Of a DNA stretch of 24,387 bases, positions 8,141 through 15,097 are shown piece by piece. The notes below the pieces were generated by a model. That model did not search any database. It saw nothing but the letters and a program-made list of their open reading frames with translations, and was not told where the DNA came from. The number at the start of each line of letters is the position of its first letter. The stretch's first letter is position 1. A program made the translations under genes and the position numbers. The stretch spans positions 1 through 24,387 of the forward strand of contig JBBIRM010000027.1 in NCBI GenBank assembly GCA_037441765.1, read 5' to 3'. The stretch comes from JBBIRM01 sp037441765 (lineage in GTDB: Bacteria; Desulfobacterota; BSN033; UBA1163).

Positions 8141-9961
8141 ATGCTACATTGGTTTGAAACATTTATTCATCTCTTTTCTCCTCTCAGAATGAAATGGATA
8201 TGGCGTTGGATATTCCTTGGATCCCTCATTGGGGTAGTTTCAGGGTTTGGTGCTATTCTTTTTAACTTTCTTCTTCAAAGAGGAACTCAATTCTTTATGA
8301 GGGATCTTGTAGCCCTCATCCTTCCATCGGAGGCAATGGAATTCTCTTTCCTTGGATACCCCCTGAATCGTTGGATGATTCTTTGGATACCTGCCTTAGG
8401 AGGCCTTCTTTCAGGTCTCCTTGTATTTCGCTTTGCCCCTGAAGCAGAAGGTCACGGGACTGATGCCATGATTGAGACTTTTCACAGGAAAAAAGGAATC
8501 GTTCGAAAAAGAGTGCCCATCATAAAAACCATTGCCTCGACCATTACCATTGGTTCTGGCGGATCCGCAGGTAAGGAGGGCCCCATTGCCCAGATTGGTT
8601 CGGGGTTTGCTTCCTTTATCGGTTCAATTTTGAAAATGGATGATAGAGAACGCCGTATCTTACTGCTGGCAGGTGCGGCAGGAGGAATTGGTGCCATCTT
8701 TAAAGCACCACTGGGAGCTGCCCTTTTTGCCACTGAAGTACTTTACCGAAGACCGGAATTCGAGTTCGAAGGAATTATTCCCTCGATCATCTCCTCGATT
8801 GTCTCTTATACTGTTTTTACACTTTTTTACGGTTGGGGGACTATTTTCCATATTCCAAGGTTATCTCCTGTCATTGCTCCAAGTGAACTTTTAATTTACG
8901 GTATTTTTGGGATTTTCTGTTCTGCCATCGGATTCATTTACATCCATATCTTTTATGGAATGAGGGATCGCTTCTTCAACAGAATCCCTTCCTCAAGATT
9001 ATTCAAACCAGCCTTGGGTGGACTCATGCTGGGAGGGTTGGCCTTCTTCTTGCCACAGGTGCTGGGGGGCGGTTATGAATGGATTCAATCAGCCATTGAT
9101 GGAAGTCTAACCCTATGGATAATGTTGACCCTTGTTTTTGCTAAAATCCTTGCCACCTCTTTTACAATCAGTTCTGGAGGAAGTGGAGGTGTGTTTGCCC
9201 CTTCTCTTTTTATTGGCTCGATGTTGGGTGGTTTCTTTGGTCGACTTTGCTCTATGCTATTTCCTGAGTTATTGTTAAATCCAAGTGGTTTTGTTTTGGT
9301 TGGGATGGGAGGCTTCTTTGCCGGTGTGGCTAAAGTCCCTATCGCCTCATTGATCATGGTGGCTGAGATGACAGGAGGTTATAGCCTGCTCGTTCCAATG
9401 ATGATTGTTTCAATAATTTCCTATCTTCTTTTGGGCGAAACCTCTCTCTATGAGAAACAAGTATCCACCCGAATTGATTCACCAGCGCACACAGGGGATT
9501 TTGCTATTGACATCTTGGGCCATCTTTCTGTTAGAGAGACTCTGCCTCGGGATAGGAAGGTTGAAACGATTCCAGAAGGTATGCCGTTTGAGGAGATCCT
9601 GCAGTTGATTGTCCAATCCAATCAAAATAATTTTCCTGTAGTGGATAACGAAGGCCGTCTCAAGGGGATTCTTTCGCTCTCAGATATTCGTCGGGTCCTG
9701 CTCGAAAAAGATCTTCATAAACTGGTCATTGCTAAGGATATTGCCATTCAAGAAGTTTTAACTGTCACACCGGATGACAATCTCGACACCGCCCTGAAAA
9801 AGATGACAGAGGCTGAGATCCGTGAATTACCTGTGGTAGACCACAAGGATTCAAAGAGAGTCCTTTCTATGTTAAGCCGAAAGGACATCATCCGGGCCTA
9901 CCACGATCAGATTGAAAGAATTAAAAGAGATAAGAGTAACGAATTTAATGAGGTTATTTAA
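8141..9961 (+). CDS. CLC-family chloride channel/transporter with C-terminal CBS pair
   Basis: 606 residues: a CLC membrane domain (about 20-440, ten or more membrane helices) followed by two CBS domains near 465-520 and 535-590, which bind adenine nucleotides in related proteins. Family motifs: GKEGP (144-148) keeps the gating glutamate Glu146, and GGVFAPSLFIG (349-359) matches the GxFxP motif. Two changes stand out. The first selectivity motif, GSGIP in E. coli ClcA, reads GHGTD (104-108), placing His105 where Ser107 coordinates chloride. At the internal proton-path position (E. coli Glu203) there is Val200, in LFATEVLYR, as in animal CLC channels. I therefore favour a gated anion channel over a Cl-/H+ exchanger. 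ATG at 8141 has no clear ribosome-binding site. A role in osmotic or ionic balance would suit the neighbouring solute operons. Confidence 0.9.
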   Translation: MLHWFETFIHLFSPLRMKWIWRWIFLGSLIGVVSGFGAILFNFLLQRGTQFFMRDLVALILPSEAMEFSFLGYPLNRWMILWIPALGGLLSGLLVFRFAPEAEGHGTDAMIETFHRKKGIVRKRVPIIKTIASTITIGSGGSAGKEGPIAQIGSGFASFIGSILKMDDRERRILLLAGAAGGIGAIFKAPLGAALFATEVLYRRPEFEFEGIIPSIISSIVSYTVFTLFYGWGTIFHIPRLSPVIAPSELLIYGIFGIFCSAIGFIYIHIFYGMRDRFFNRIPSSRLFKPALGGLMLGGLAFFLPQVLGGGYEWIQSAIDGSLTLWIMLTLVFAKILATSFTISSGGSGGVFAPSLFIGSMLGGFFGRLCSMLFPELLLNPSGFVLVGMGGFFAGVAKVPIASLIMVAEMTGGYSLLVPMMIVSIISYLLLGETSLYEKQVSTRIDSPAHTGDFAIDILGHLSVRETLPRDRKVETIPEGMPFEEILQLIVQSNQNNFPVVDNEGRLKGILSLSDIRRVLLEKDLHKLVIAKDIAIQEVLTVTPDDNLDTALKKMTEAEIRELPVVDHKDSKRVLSMLSRKDIIRAYHDQIERIKRDKSNEFNEVI

Positions 9962-9998
9962 TAAACTACTTACGCCCTTTTATTGAGGAATCTTTAAT

Positions 9999-10035
9999 TG
10001 TCCCATTATTCCACAGTTTGTTTCAATATTCCCCA
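9999..10035 (+). promoter_or_regulatory. Tandem 17-bp direct repeats, putative activator (enhancer) sites, copy A
   Basis: Two direct repeats, TGTCCCATTATTCCACA (9999-10015) and TGTTTCAATATTCCCCA (10019-10035), with starts 20 bp apart, i.e. about two helical turns and on one DNA face. The first repeat starts 108 bp before the GG of the sigma-54 promoter at 10107. The same pair with the same spacing and distance occurs at 14960-14996. Position and pairing suit binding of an NtrC-type activator; which protein binds is inferred. Confidence 0.7.
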
Positions 10036-10104
10036 CCATTTGAAAGTATCATATTTTTCAAATATATAATCTATTGAAATCAAAAGAAGAATTTATTTTA
10101 TAGT

Positions 10105-10121
10105 TTGGTATTTTTTTTGCT
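10105..10121 (+). promoter_or_regulatory. Sigma-54 promoter of the trehalose operon
   Basis: TTGGTATTTTTTTTGCT fits the -24/-12 consensus TGGCAC-N5-TTGCW: GG at 10107-10108, exactly ten bases, GC at 10119-10120. The predicted transcription start is near 10132, giving a leader of about 128 bases before the ATG at 10260. The activator repeats lie just over 100 bp upstream. Confidence 0.75.
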
Positions 10122-10131
10122 CAATATATTT

Positions 10132-10250
10132 TTAAATCACAAAGATAAATTGAAGGAGGCTTGATCAGACGATTTCACCTCCGATGTTATTTAAGTGTGA
10201 CTTAATGGGAACCCCGCATTTTGTGATCTTAAGCCTCCTTCATCTTTTTT
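10132..10250 (+). ncRNA. Structured leader or small RNA with terminator-like closing stem
   Basis: Predicted RNA from the sigma-54 start to a T-run, about 119 bases. It is closed by a long-range stem (10152-10162 with 10231-10241). Inside lie a perfect hairpin TTAAGT-GTG-ACTTAA (10191-10205), a second possible hairpin around ATGGGAACCCCGCAT, and an unpaired CACCTCC (10176-10182) that could pair with Shine-Dalgarno sequences. Either it is a conditional attenuator in the trehalose-operon leader or a separate sigma-54-dependent small RNA. No known RNA family was recognised. Confidence 0.4.
10152..10250 (+). terminator. Intrinsic-terminator-like element with a large loop, upstream of the trehalose operon
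   Basis: GAAGGAGGCTT (10152-10162) is a perfect 11-bp complement of AAGCCTCCTTC (10231-10241), with TGATC also repeated on the inner side. The 3' arm is followed by AT and six T (10244-10249). The loop is 68 bases with its own hairpins, far larger than in an ordinary terminator, so efficiency is uncertain. It stands directly before the operon rather than after a gene, which argues for attenuation. Confidence 0.4.
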
Positions 10251-10259
10251 GAAATTAAA

Positions 10260-11723
10260 ATGAAGAGAAAACAATTTCAGCGAATCATCAAAGAGAAACT
10301 GAAAGGGCTTCGACTTTTCGTCGTCTCCAATAGAGAGCCCTATATCCACAATTGGAATGAAAACAAAATTGAATGTATTCGGCCTGCCAGTGGGTTGACC
10401 GTTGCTTTAGACCCAATGATGCAGGCCTGTGGCGGGGTATGGTTCGCCCATGGAAGTGGCACAGCCGATAGAGAGATGGTAGATTTAAATCAAAAAGTCA
10501 GGGTTCCACCTTGGGACCCTCAATATGAGTTAAAAAGGATATGGCTTTCAAAAGAGGAAGAAGAGGGATACTACTATGGATTTTCAAATGAGGCCCTCTG
10601 GCCCCTCTGCCATATCGCCTATACCCGGCCTGTTTTCAGGGTATCCGATTGGGAATGCTATAAAAAAGTAAACCGTATTTTTGCCAATACCATTTTAGAA
10701 GAGATTGGATCTGAAAGACCATTAATATTCATCCAGGATTACCACTTTGCATTACTTCCACGAATGATTAAAGAGAAGAGAAAAGATGCAATCTTAGTTC
10801 AGTTCTGGCACATTCCCTGGCCAAATCCTGAAGCCTTTAGAATCTGTCCCTGGAAGAAAGAAATTCTTGAGGGTCTGTTAGGAAATGATCTATTGGGGTT
10901 CCATATTCGATATCATTGTAATAATTTTATTGATACAATCGATCGAGAGTTGGAGGCAAGACCTGATAGGGAGAGATCTGCGATCGTTTATAAAGGTCAG
11001 ACCACTTATATCCGACATTTTCCCATCAGCATCGATTTTGATGCCATTAATGAGGCCTCTAAAAAGAGTGAGGTCGATGAGGAGATTGTTCGGCTTAAAA
11101 CCAAATTTCATCTTTTCGATAAAATCATCGGGATAGGGGTTGATCGCTTGGATTATACCAAGGGAATCCCCGAAAAATTCAGAGCAATCGATCTTTTTCT
11201 GGATCGAAATCCTGAATATCGAAGAAGATTCGTCTATGTCCAGTTAGGTGCCCCAAGCCGAGAACATATTCCAAGTTATAAGAATATCAACGATGAGATT
11301 GATGAATGGGTGGAGAGGATCAATTGGAAACACCGATCTGACCACTGGTTCCCCATCTTATTTCTTAGAGAACATGTCCCTTTCCTTTCCATGCTTGCTT
11401 TCTACAGGATGTCACACTTCTGTATTGTCAGTTCTCTTCACGATGGGATGAATTTAGTGGCAAAGGAATATATTGCAGCGAAAACCGATCCAGATGGGGT
11501 TCTTATCCTCTCCCAATTTACCGGGGCTTCACGGGAATTAACCGAGGCTCTCCTAATCAATCCCTATGCCACGGACGAGTTTGCCCAGATGATCAAAAAA
11601 GCCATTGAGATGGCCCCGGAGGAGGTTTCTCATAGGATGAAGAAACTGAGAGGAATTGTTCAAGGAAGGAATGTATACCGATGGGCAGATCGAATCCTAA
11701 CGAAGGCAATTCAAATTTCATAG
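10260..11723 (+). CDS. otsA: Trehalose-6-phosphate synthase (GT20, OtsA-like)
   Basis: Transfers glucose from a nucleotide sugar to glucose 6-phosphate to make trehalose 6-phosphate. 487 residues, near the usual 470-490. GT20 signature residues are present: VVSNREPY (21-28), the ASGLTVAL and GGVWFAHGSG loops, YYYGFSNEALWPLCH (104-118), IQDYHFALLP (158-167), FWHIPWP (182-188), GVDRLDYTKG with Arg296 and Lys301 for the donor phosphates, and SSLHDGMNLVAKE (391-403). The GT20 family also includes glucosylglycerol-phosphate synthases, but the phosphatase and TreT neighbours favour trehalose. It is the first gene after the sigma-54 promoter. The ATG at 10260 has no Shine-Dalgarno sequence; a terminator-like stem and U-run end only ten bases upstream, so start-site access may be controlled by leader folding. 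Confidence 0.9.
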   Translation: MKRKQFQRIIKEKLKGLRLFVVSNREPYIHNWNENKIECIRPASGLTVALDPMMQACGGVWFAHGSGTADREMVDLNQKVRVPPWDPQYELKRIWLSKEEEEGYYYGFSNEALWPLCHIAYTRPVFRVSDWECYKKVNRIFANTILEEIGSERPLIFIQDYHFALLPRMIKEKRKDAILVQFWHIPWPNPEAFRICPWKKEILEGLLGNDLLGFHIRYHCNNFIDTIDRELEARPDRERSAIVYKGQTTYIRHFPISIDFDAINEASKKSEVDEEIVRLKTKFHLFDKIIGIGVDRLDYTKGIPEKFRAIDLFLDRNPEYRRRFVYVQLGAPSREHIPSYKNINDEIDEWVERINWKHRSDHWFPILFLREHVPFLSMLAFYRMSHFCIVSSLHDGMNLVAKEYIAAKTDPDGVLILSQFTGASRELTEALLINPYATDEFAQMIKKAIEMAPEEVSHRMKKLRGIVQGRNVYRWADRILTKAIQIS

Positions 11724-11731
11724 AGAGAGGG

Positions 11732-12517
11732 ATGGAATATCTATTTAATCGAATCGATAAAATTCTTCCGAAACTCAAATCTGCTGAACGGCTCTTCTTC
11801 TTTTTTGATTATGATGGAACGCTTACCCCTATCGTAAGCCATCCGGAGAAAGCCAACCTATCCAGGGAACAGAGAGAGATCCTTATTGCCTTCAAAAACA
11901 ACCCCAAGTGCTTACTGGCCATTGTTAGTGGAAGGTCTCTTAAGGATATAATGAGTAGAGTAGGGCTGAAAGGAATCTACTATGTTGGAAATCATGGATT
12001 GGAGATATTTGGGCCAGGTGGTGAAATAAATTATCTTTCTCAGGAAGAATTCATCCCAGAACTGAAAAAGATTCAGGATCGATTAAAGCGAAAATTTAAA
12101 GGGACGGAAGGCCTTTTCTTTGAGGATAAAGGATGCATTCTTGCTATCCATTATAGGAATGCAGATCCAGAATGGGTTCCTTCCCTTTTGATTACCTTGA
12201 AGCAAGAGGTGAGGGGTTCTTCCGCCCCTCTTTGTTTAAGTTTTGGAAAGATGGTTTTTGAAATAAGACCAAACATCAATGTGAATAAGGGAACGGCGGT
12301 ACTGGAATTATTGAACCAAACCCCTCAAGCCAGGGTCCTCCCTCTCTATATGGGAGACGATCAGACAGATGAGGATGCCTTTAAGATCATCAATCGAAAA
12401 GGGACCACCATTTTTGTAGGTCTCTCCAGCAATGCTTCAGCCCAGTATTATGTCCACGACCCTTTCGAGGTTTACCAGTTTTTGAAAATAGTGCAAAGGG
12501 AATTGGTCCTGCTATGA
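11732..12517 (+). CDS. otsB: Trehalose-6-phosphate phosphatase (HAD superfamily)
   Basis: Removes phosphate from trehalose 6-phosphate to release trehalose. 261 residues from the chosen ATG. HAD motifs: DYDGTLTPI with nucleophile Asp26 and Asp28; VSGRS (motif II region); GNHGLEIFGPGG, typical of OtsB-type phosphatases; Lys in NVNKGTAV (motif III); and MGDDQTDEDAF (207-217, motif IV). The start is uncertain. ATG at 11732 lies nine bases after the synthase stop, with a purine-rich GAGAGG almost touching it. An in-frame ATG at 11681 would overlap the synthase by 43 bases and has GGAAGG about eleven bases upstream. The gene ends with an ATGA overlap into the next gene, so the operon is translationally coupled. 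Confidence 0.9.
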   Translation: MEYLFNRIDKILPKLKSAERLFFFFDYDGTLTPIVSHPEKANLSREQREILIAFKNNPKCLLAIVSGRSLKDIMSRVGLKGIYYVGNHGLEIFGPGGEINYLSQEEFIPELKKIQDRLKRKFKGTEGLFFEDKGCILAIHYRNADPEWVPSLLITLKQEVRGSSAPLCLSFGKMVFEIRPNINVNKGTAVLELLNQTPQARVLPLYMGDDQTDEDAFKIINRKGTTIFVGLSSNASAQYYVHDPFEVYQFLKIVQRELVLL

Positions 12518-13167
12518 ACGGAAACCCTTTCTATTTCTACACTTCCTCCAATCTAGTGGAATTAACCGGGGAAAGGGCGAATACCTTAGAGGAGTTGATT
12601 GCCCTTTTAAAGCGGTGCACAGGTTCAGCGATCTTCTATCATGTCTTTCAAAGTTATAGAGAACGACATTTTACGATAGAGAAATATCATTCGGATTTTG
12701 CTCAATGGATTTCAACCTCTCTGGATGAAGAGGCCCTTGCGGAAAGATTAGGATTTTTAGATATGAGAGACTTTACCACGATCCGGGCTCTCCGGGAGTC
12801 GATGGTCAAAGTCATTGAGGACTACATTGATCGATACCCTCAATGCAGGTATCGCCAAAGTAAGACGCCTTTCTTCTTCTGCCAGTCCGTTAGTGTGGTC
12901 ATGCCCACGAATTATATTGCCTGGACCTTAGAAGATTTTTATCGAATCATTGAAAAGATAGGTCTCAGGTCTATACATTATCACCTCATCGAGGCGAGAC
13001 TTCGATTGGGCATCCATACGAATGATTTTTCAAACTGGTTCCGTCATAGCCTGCGAAGGGAAAGGCTCGCCAAACAGGTCGAAGATATAGATATTTATCT
13101 TCATACCTTAGAAGAGATTCGAATGAAGATTCTCCATTATGTCAAAGAAGAGACGAGGTCTCCATGA
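12514..13167 (+). CDS. DUF5752-like protein with an internal tandem duplication
   Basis: 217 residues, no signal peptide or membrane segment. I recognise it only as resembling DUF5752 proteins, which as I recall occur beside trehalose synthases; no biochemical role is assigned. Two halves of about 100 residues align. Half 1 (5-105) begins PFYFYTSS, and continues with TLEELI, SAIFYH, SDFAQWISTSL, ALAERL, and a final TTIRALRESMVKVIEDYI. Half 2 (119-213) begins PFFFCQSV, and continues with TLEDFY, RSIHYH, NDFSNWFRHSL, RLAKQV, and a final HTLEEIRMKILHYV. The shared Trp, Tyr-His and Asp-Phe positions suggest two copies of one helical domain. It overlaps otsB (ATGA at 12514) and the next glycosyltransferase (ATGA at 13164), so its product is probably made in step with both and may regulate or scaffold trehalose synthesis. 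Confidence 0.8.
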   Translation: MNGNPFYFYTSSNLVELTGERANTLEELIALLKRCTGSAIFYHVFQSYRERHFTIEKYHSDFAQWISTSLDEEALAERLGFLDMRDFTTIRALRESMVKVIEDYIDRYPQCRYRQSKTPFFFCQSVSVVMPTNYIAWTLEDFYRIIEKIGLRSIHYHLIEARLRLGIHTNDFSNWFRHSLRRERLAKQVEDIDIYLHTLEEIRMKILHYVKEETRSP

Positions 13168-14393
13168 CATTCCCTCGTTTAGAAGACTATGAACCCATTG
13201 TTGGAAGACCCACCATTGAAGAGATCCATCAATTGGCAGAGAGGTTGAAGGGAAGAAAGGTTAAGATGGTCAATTCAACAGCCATAGGGGGAGGGGTAGC
13301 AGAGATTCTTCATCGGCTTGTCCCTTTACTGAACGAGATTGGTGTTCAGACCCAATGGGAGGTGATCAAAGGAGGGGAAGATTTTTTTGCGGTTACCAAG
13401 AAGGTTCATAATGCCCTCCATGGAGAACCTGTTCCACTGACTCCAAGGATGAAAGAGATTTTCTTAGAGGTGAACAGGGAAAATTTAAAGAATACGAATC
13501 TGGATCAGGATGTAATCGTCGTCCACGATCCACAGCCAATTGTCTATATTGAGGCTAAAGAAAGGACTTCTGCAAAATGGGTATGGAGATGTCATATAGA
13601 TATTTCCAATCCAAATGAGGAGGTTTGGGATTTTCTTAAAGGATATGTTGAGAGATTTGATTCTGCCCTTTTCTCCTCTCCAAGGTTTTCAAAAAGGCTT
13701 AGCATTCCTCAATTTCTTTTTTTCCCTTCCATTGATCCTTTATCCGATAAGAATAGAGAACTTAAATCCGAAGTGATTAATCAGGTGTTAGAGCAGTTTC
13801 ATATCCCCCAAGATAAACCCATAATTACACAAATTTCAAGATTCGATCGTCTGAAAGACCCTGTTGGGGTCATTAAGGCTTATCGGATGGCCAAACGGTA
13901 TGTGGATTGCCGGTTGGTTTTAGCAGGGGGAGGGGCCAGTGACGATCCAGAAGGAGAGGCCGTCCTTGAAGAAGTTCGAGAAGAGGCCGAAGGAGATCCT
14001 GACATCCATATCCTCTTGCTCTCTTCTACCAGTCCCCTTGAGGTCAATGCCCTTCAAAGGGCTTCCACCCTTATCCTTCAAAAATCTATTAAGGAGGGGT
14101 TTGGTTTGACAGTAGCAGAGGCCTTATGGAAAAAGAAACCTGTCATTGGAAGTGCTGTGGGTGGAATTCCTGCTCAGATCATTCCCAATCTTACCGGAGT
14201 TCTGGTTTATTCCATTGAAGGAACTGCCTATCAGATTAGATATCTTCTCAGTCACCCAGATATTGCTCAAAGACTTGGCCAATATGGTCATGAATACATC
14301 AAAGAGGACTTTCTGATCACTCGCAAATTAAGGCGGTATCTTTTGCTTTTTCATGTCCTTGATCATTTAGGCGAGAGAATCATCTATCTTTAA
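13164..14393 (+). CDS. treT: Trehalose synthase, TreT type (GT4 glycosyltransferase)
   Basis: TreT enzymes join a nucleotide-activated glucose directly to free glucose to make trehalose, reversibly, without a phosphatase. 409 residues, matching the roughly 412 of the archaeal and Thermotoga enzymes. Seen: glycine-rich acceptor loop TAIGGGVAEILHRLVPLL near 38-55; VIVVHDPQP; WVWRCHIDISNPN; the donor-domain segment ISRFDRLKDPVGVI; and the GT4 E-x7-E motif EGFGLTVAEAL near 311-321, followed by VGGIPAQI. The start overlaps the DUF5752 gene stop (ATGA). Retaining trehalose phosphorylases of the same GT4 group are the main alternative and differ mainly by larger size. With OtsA/OtsB in the same operon, the cell has two trehalose routes under one promoter. 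Confidence 0.87.
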   Translation: MTFPRLEDYEPIVGRPTIEEIHQLAERLKGRKVKMVNSTAIGGGVAEILHRLVPLLNEIGVQTQWEVIKGGEDFFAVTKKVHNALHGEPVPLTPRMKEIFLEVNRENLKNTNLDQDVIVVHDPQPIVYIEAKERTSAKWVWRCHIDISNPNEEVWDFLKGYVERFDSALFSSPRFSKRLSIPQFLFFPSIDPLSDKNRELKSEVINQVLEQFHIPQDKPIITQISRFDRLKDPVGVIKAYRMAKRYVDCRLVLAGGGASDDPEGEAVLEEVREEAEGDPDIHILLLSSTSPLEVNALQRASTLILQKSIKEGFGLTVAEALWKKKPVIGSAVGGIPAQIIPNLTGVLVYSIEGTAYQIRYLLSHPDIAQRLGQYGHEYIKEDFLITRKLRRYLLLFHVLDHLGERIIYL

Positions 14394-14583
14394 ATTTTAA
14401 TTATTCTTTTTATATTCTGCCACAGAGCGGTTATTCTTTCTAACTCTGGTATTATTTTTAGGTTCTTCTCCAATTTAGTTGCTAAAAAGGATTCAAGGAT
14501 TTCATGATTCGAGGGTTCAAGTGCTTATTTTATAAAGACCTAATCAAAATATATGAAATTTTTTTACCCATAACCGAATTTTG
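14394..14583. other. Spacer after treT with no recognised element
   Basis: AT-rich sequence directly after the treT stop. I see no open frame of interest, no hairpin followed by a T-run, and no convincing promoter. ATATTCTGCCACAG near 14413 resembles part of the upstream activator repeat but lacks the paired second repeat. Confidence 0.5.
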
Positions 14584-14609
14584 TAGGGCAAGGCTTTAGC
14601 CTTGCCCTA
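14584..14609. repeat. Perfect palindrome, REP-like
   Basis: TAGGGCAAGGCT, TT, then AGCCTTGCCCTA: a perfect 12-bp inverted repeat with a 2-base centre. It would make a strong hairpin on either strand, but no T-run follows on either side, so it is not a typical intrinsic terminator. Palindromes of this GGGCAAGGCT/AGCCTTGCCC kind are seen as dispersed intergenic repeats in many bacterial genomes. Only one copy occurs here. Confidence 0.6.
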
Positions 14610-14690
14610 AAATGAATGAATGATGTGCAAGCCTGGTACGTTGTTGAAAATATTCACTTTACAAATAGTTCAAAGTTTGAGTAGATTTAA

Positions 14691-14867
14691 AATCTTATTC
14701 CCCATGACAAACGCTGGGAGATCCAACCAGAGGCTGATGTCATAAAAGCCCTTGAGTTGATGATAAAAGAGGATAAGGGACGAATCATTGTAGCAGAGAG
14801 GGACAAGATTATTGGCCTTATAACAAGAAACGGCATTGCCCGGTACGTCCAGATAAAAGGAAAATAG
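14691..14867 (+). pseudogene. Remnant of a CBS-domain protein C-terminus
   Basis: Codons from 14691 to the TAG at 14865-14867 give a clear CBS-domain half: WEIQPEADVIKALELM, then KGRIIVAERDKIIGLITR, then NGIARYVQIKG. This is the typical ending of a CBS domain, for instance in membrane M50-type peptidases with a C-terminal CBS domain. An in-frame TAA (14688-14690) stands just before it, no start codon or ribosome-binding site precedes the conserved part, and the rest of the parent gene is missing. It is probably a decayed 3' end left by deletion or rearrangement. Confidence 0.65.
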
Positions 14868-14959
14868 AAGTCTGGAAATTGAAGCGACCGCAGTATCTGA
14901 AAGAGGGAAGTGCTATTTTACCCAATTGAATCCAAATAACCTGAAAAAATCCTTGATTT

Positions 14960-14996
14960 TGTCCCATATTGCCACAGATTGTTTCATTATTCCCCA
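14960..14996 (+). promoter_or_regulatory. Tandem 17-bp direct repeats, putative activator (enhancer) sites, copy B
   Basis: TGTCCCATATTGCCACA (14960-14976) and TGTTTCATTATTCCCCA (14980-14996), with starts 20 bp apart. By eye this 37-bp block matches copy A (9999-10035) at 32 of 37 positions. The first repeat starts 108 bp before the GG of the sigma-54 promoter at 15068, identical to copy A. A further shared TATTGAAAT lies 35 bases before GG in both regions. Confidence 0.72.
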
Positions 14997-15066
14997 TTAA
15001 GACTATTCATTTTTAATAAAGCAAATCTAACTTATTGAAATTTCTAAAAATTTATTTTGATAGCGA

Positions 15067-15082
15067 TGGCATTCTTTTTGCT
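15067..15082 (+). promoter_or_regulatory. Sigma-54 promoter of the receiver/EIIA/glucosylglycerate operon
   Basis: TGGCATTCTTTTTGCT is a near-consensus -24/-12 element: GG at 15068-15069, ten bases, GC at 15080-15081. The predicted start is near 15093, only about five bases before the ATG at 15098, so the transcript would be nearly leaderless. Confidence 0.8.
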
Positions 15083-15097
15083 TTTTTATAAATTAGC

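Noticed and set aside
10161..10205. Fifteen-codon open frame (TTG start, with stop) after AAGGAGG in the trehalose leader
   Set aside because: The Shine-Dalgarno-like bases are only one base from the TTG, and the same bases form one arm of the 11-bp stem. The structural explanation is better.
14405..14435. Third copy of the activator repeat after treT
   Set aside because: Only a short ATATTCTGCCACAG-like stretch is shared. The second repeat and a sigma-54 promoter at the right distance are absent.
14584..14609. Palindrome as the terminator of the trehalose operon
   Set aside because: No T-run follows on either strand and it lies nearly 200 bases after the stop codon.
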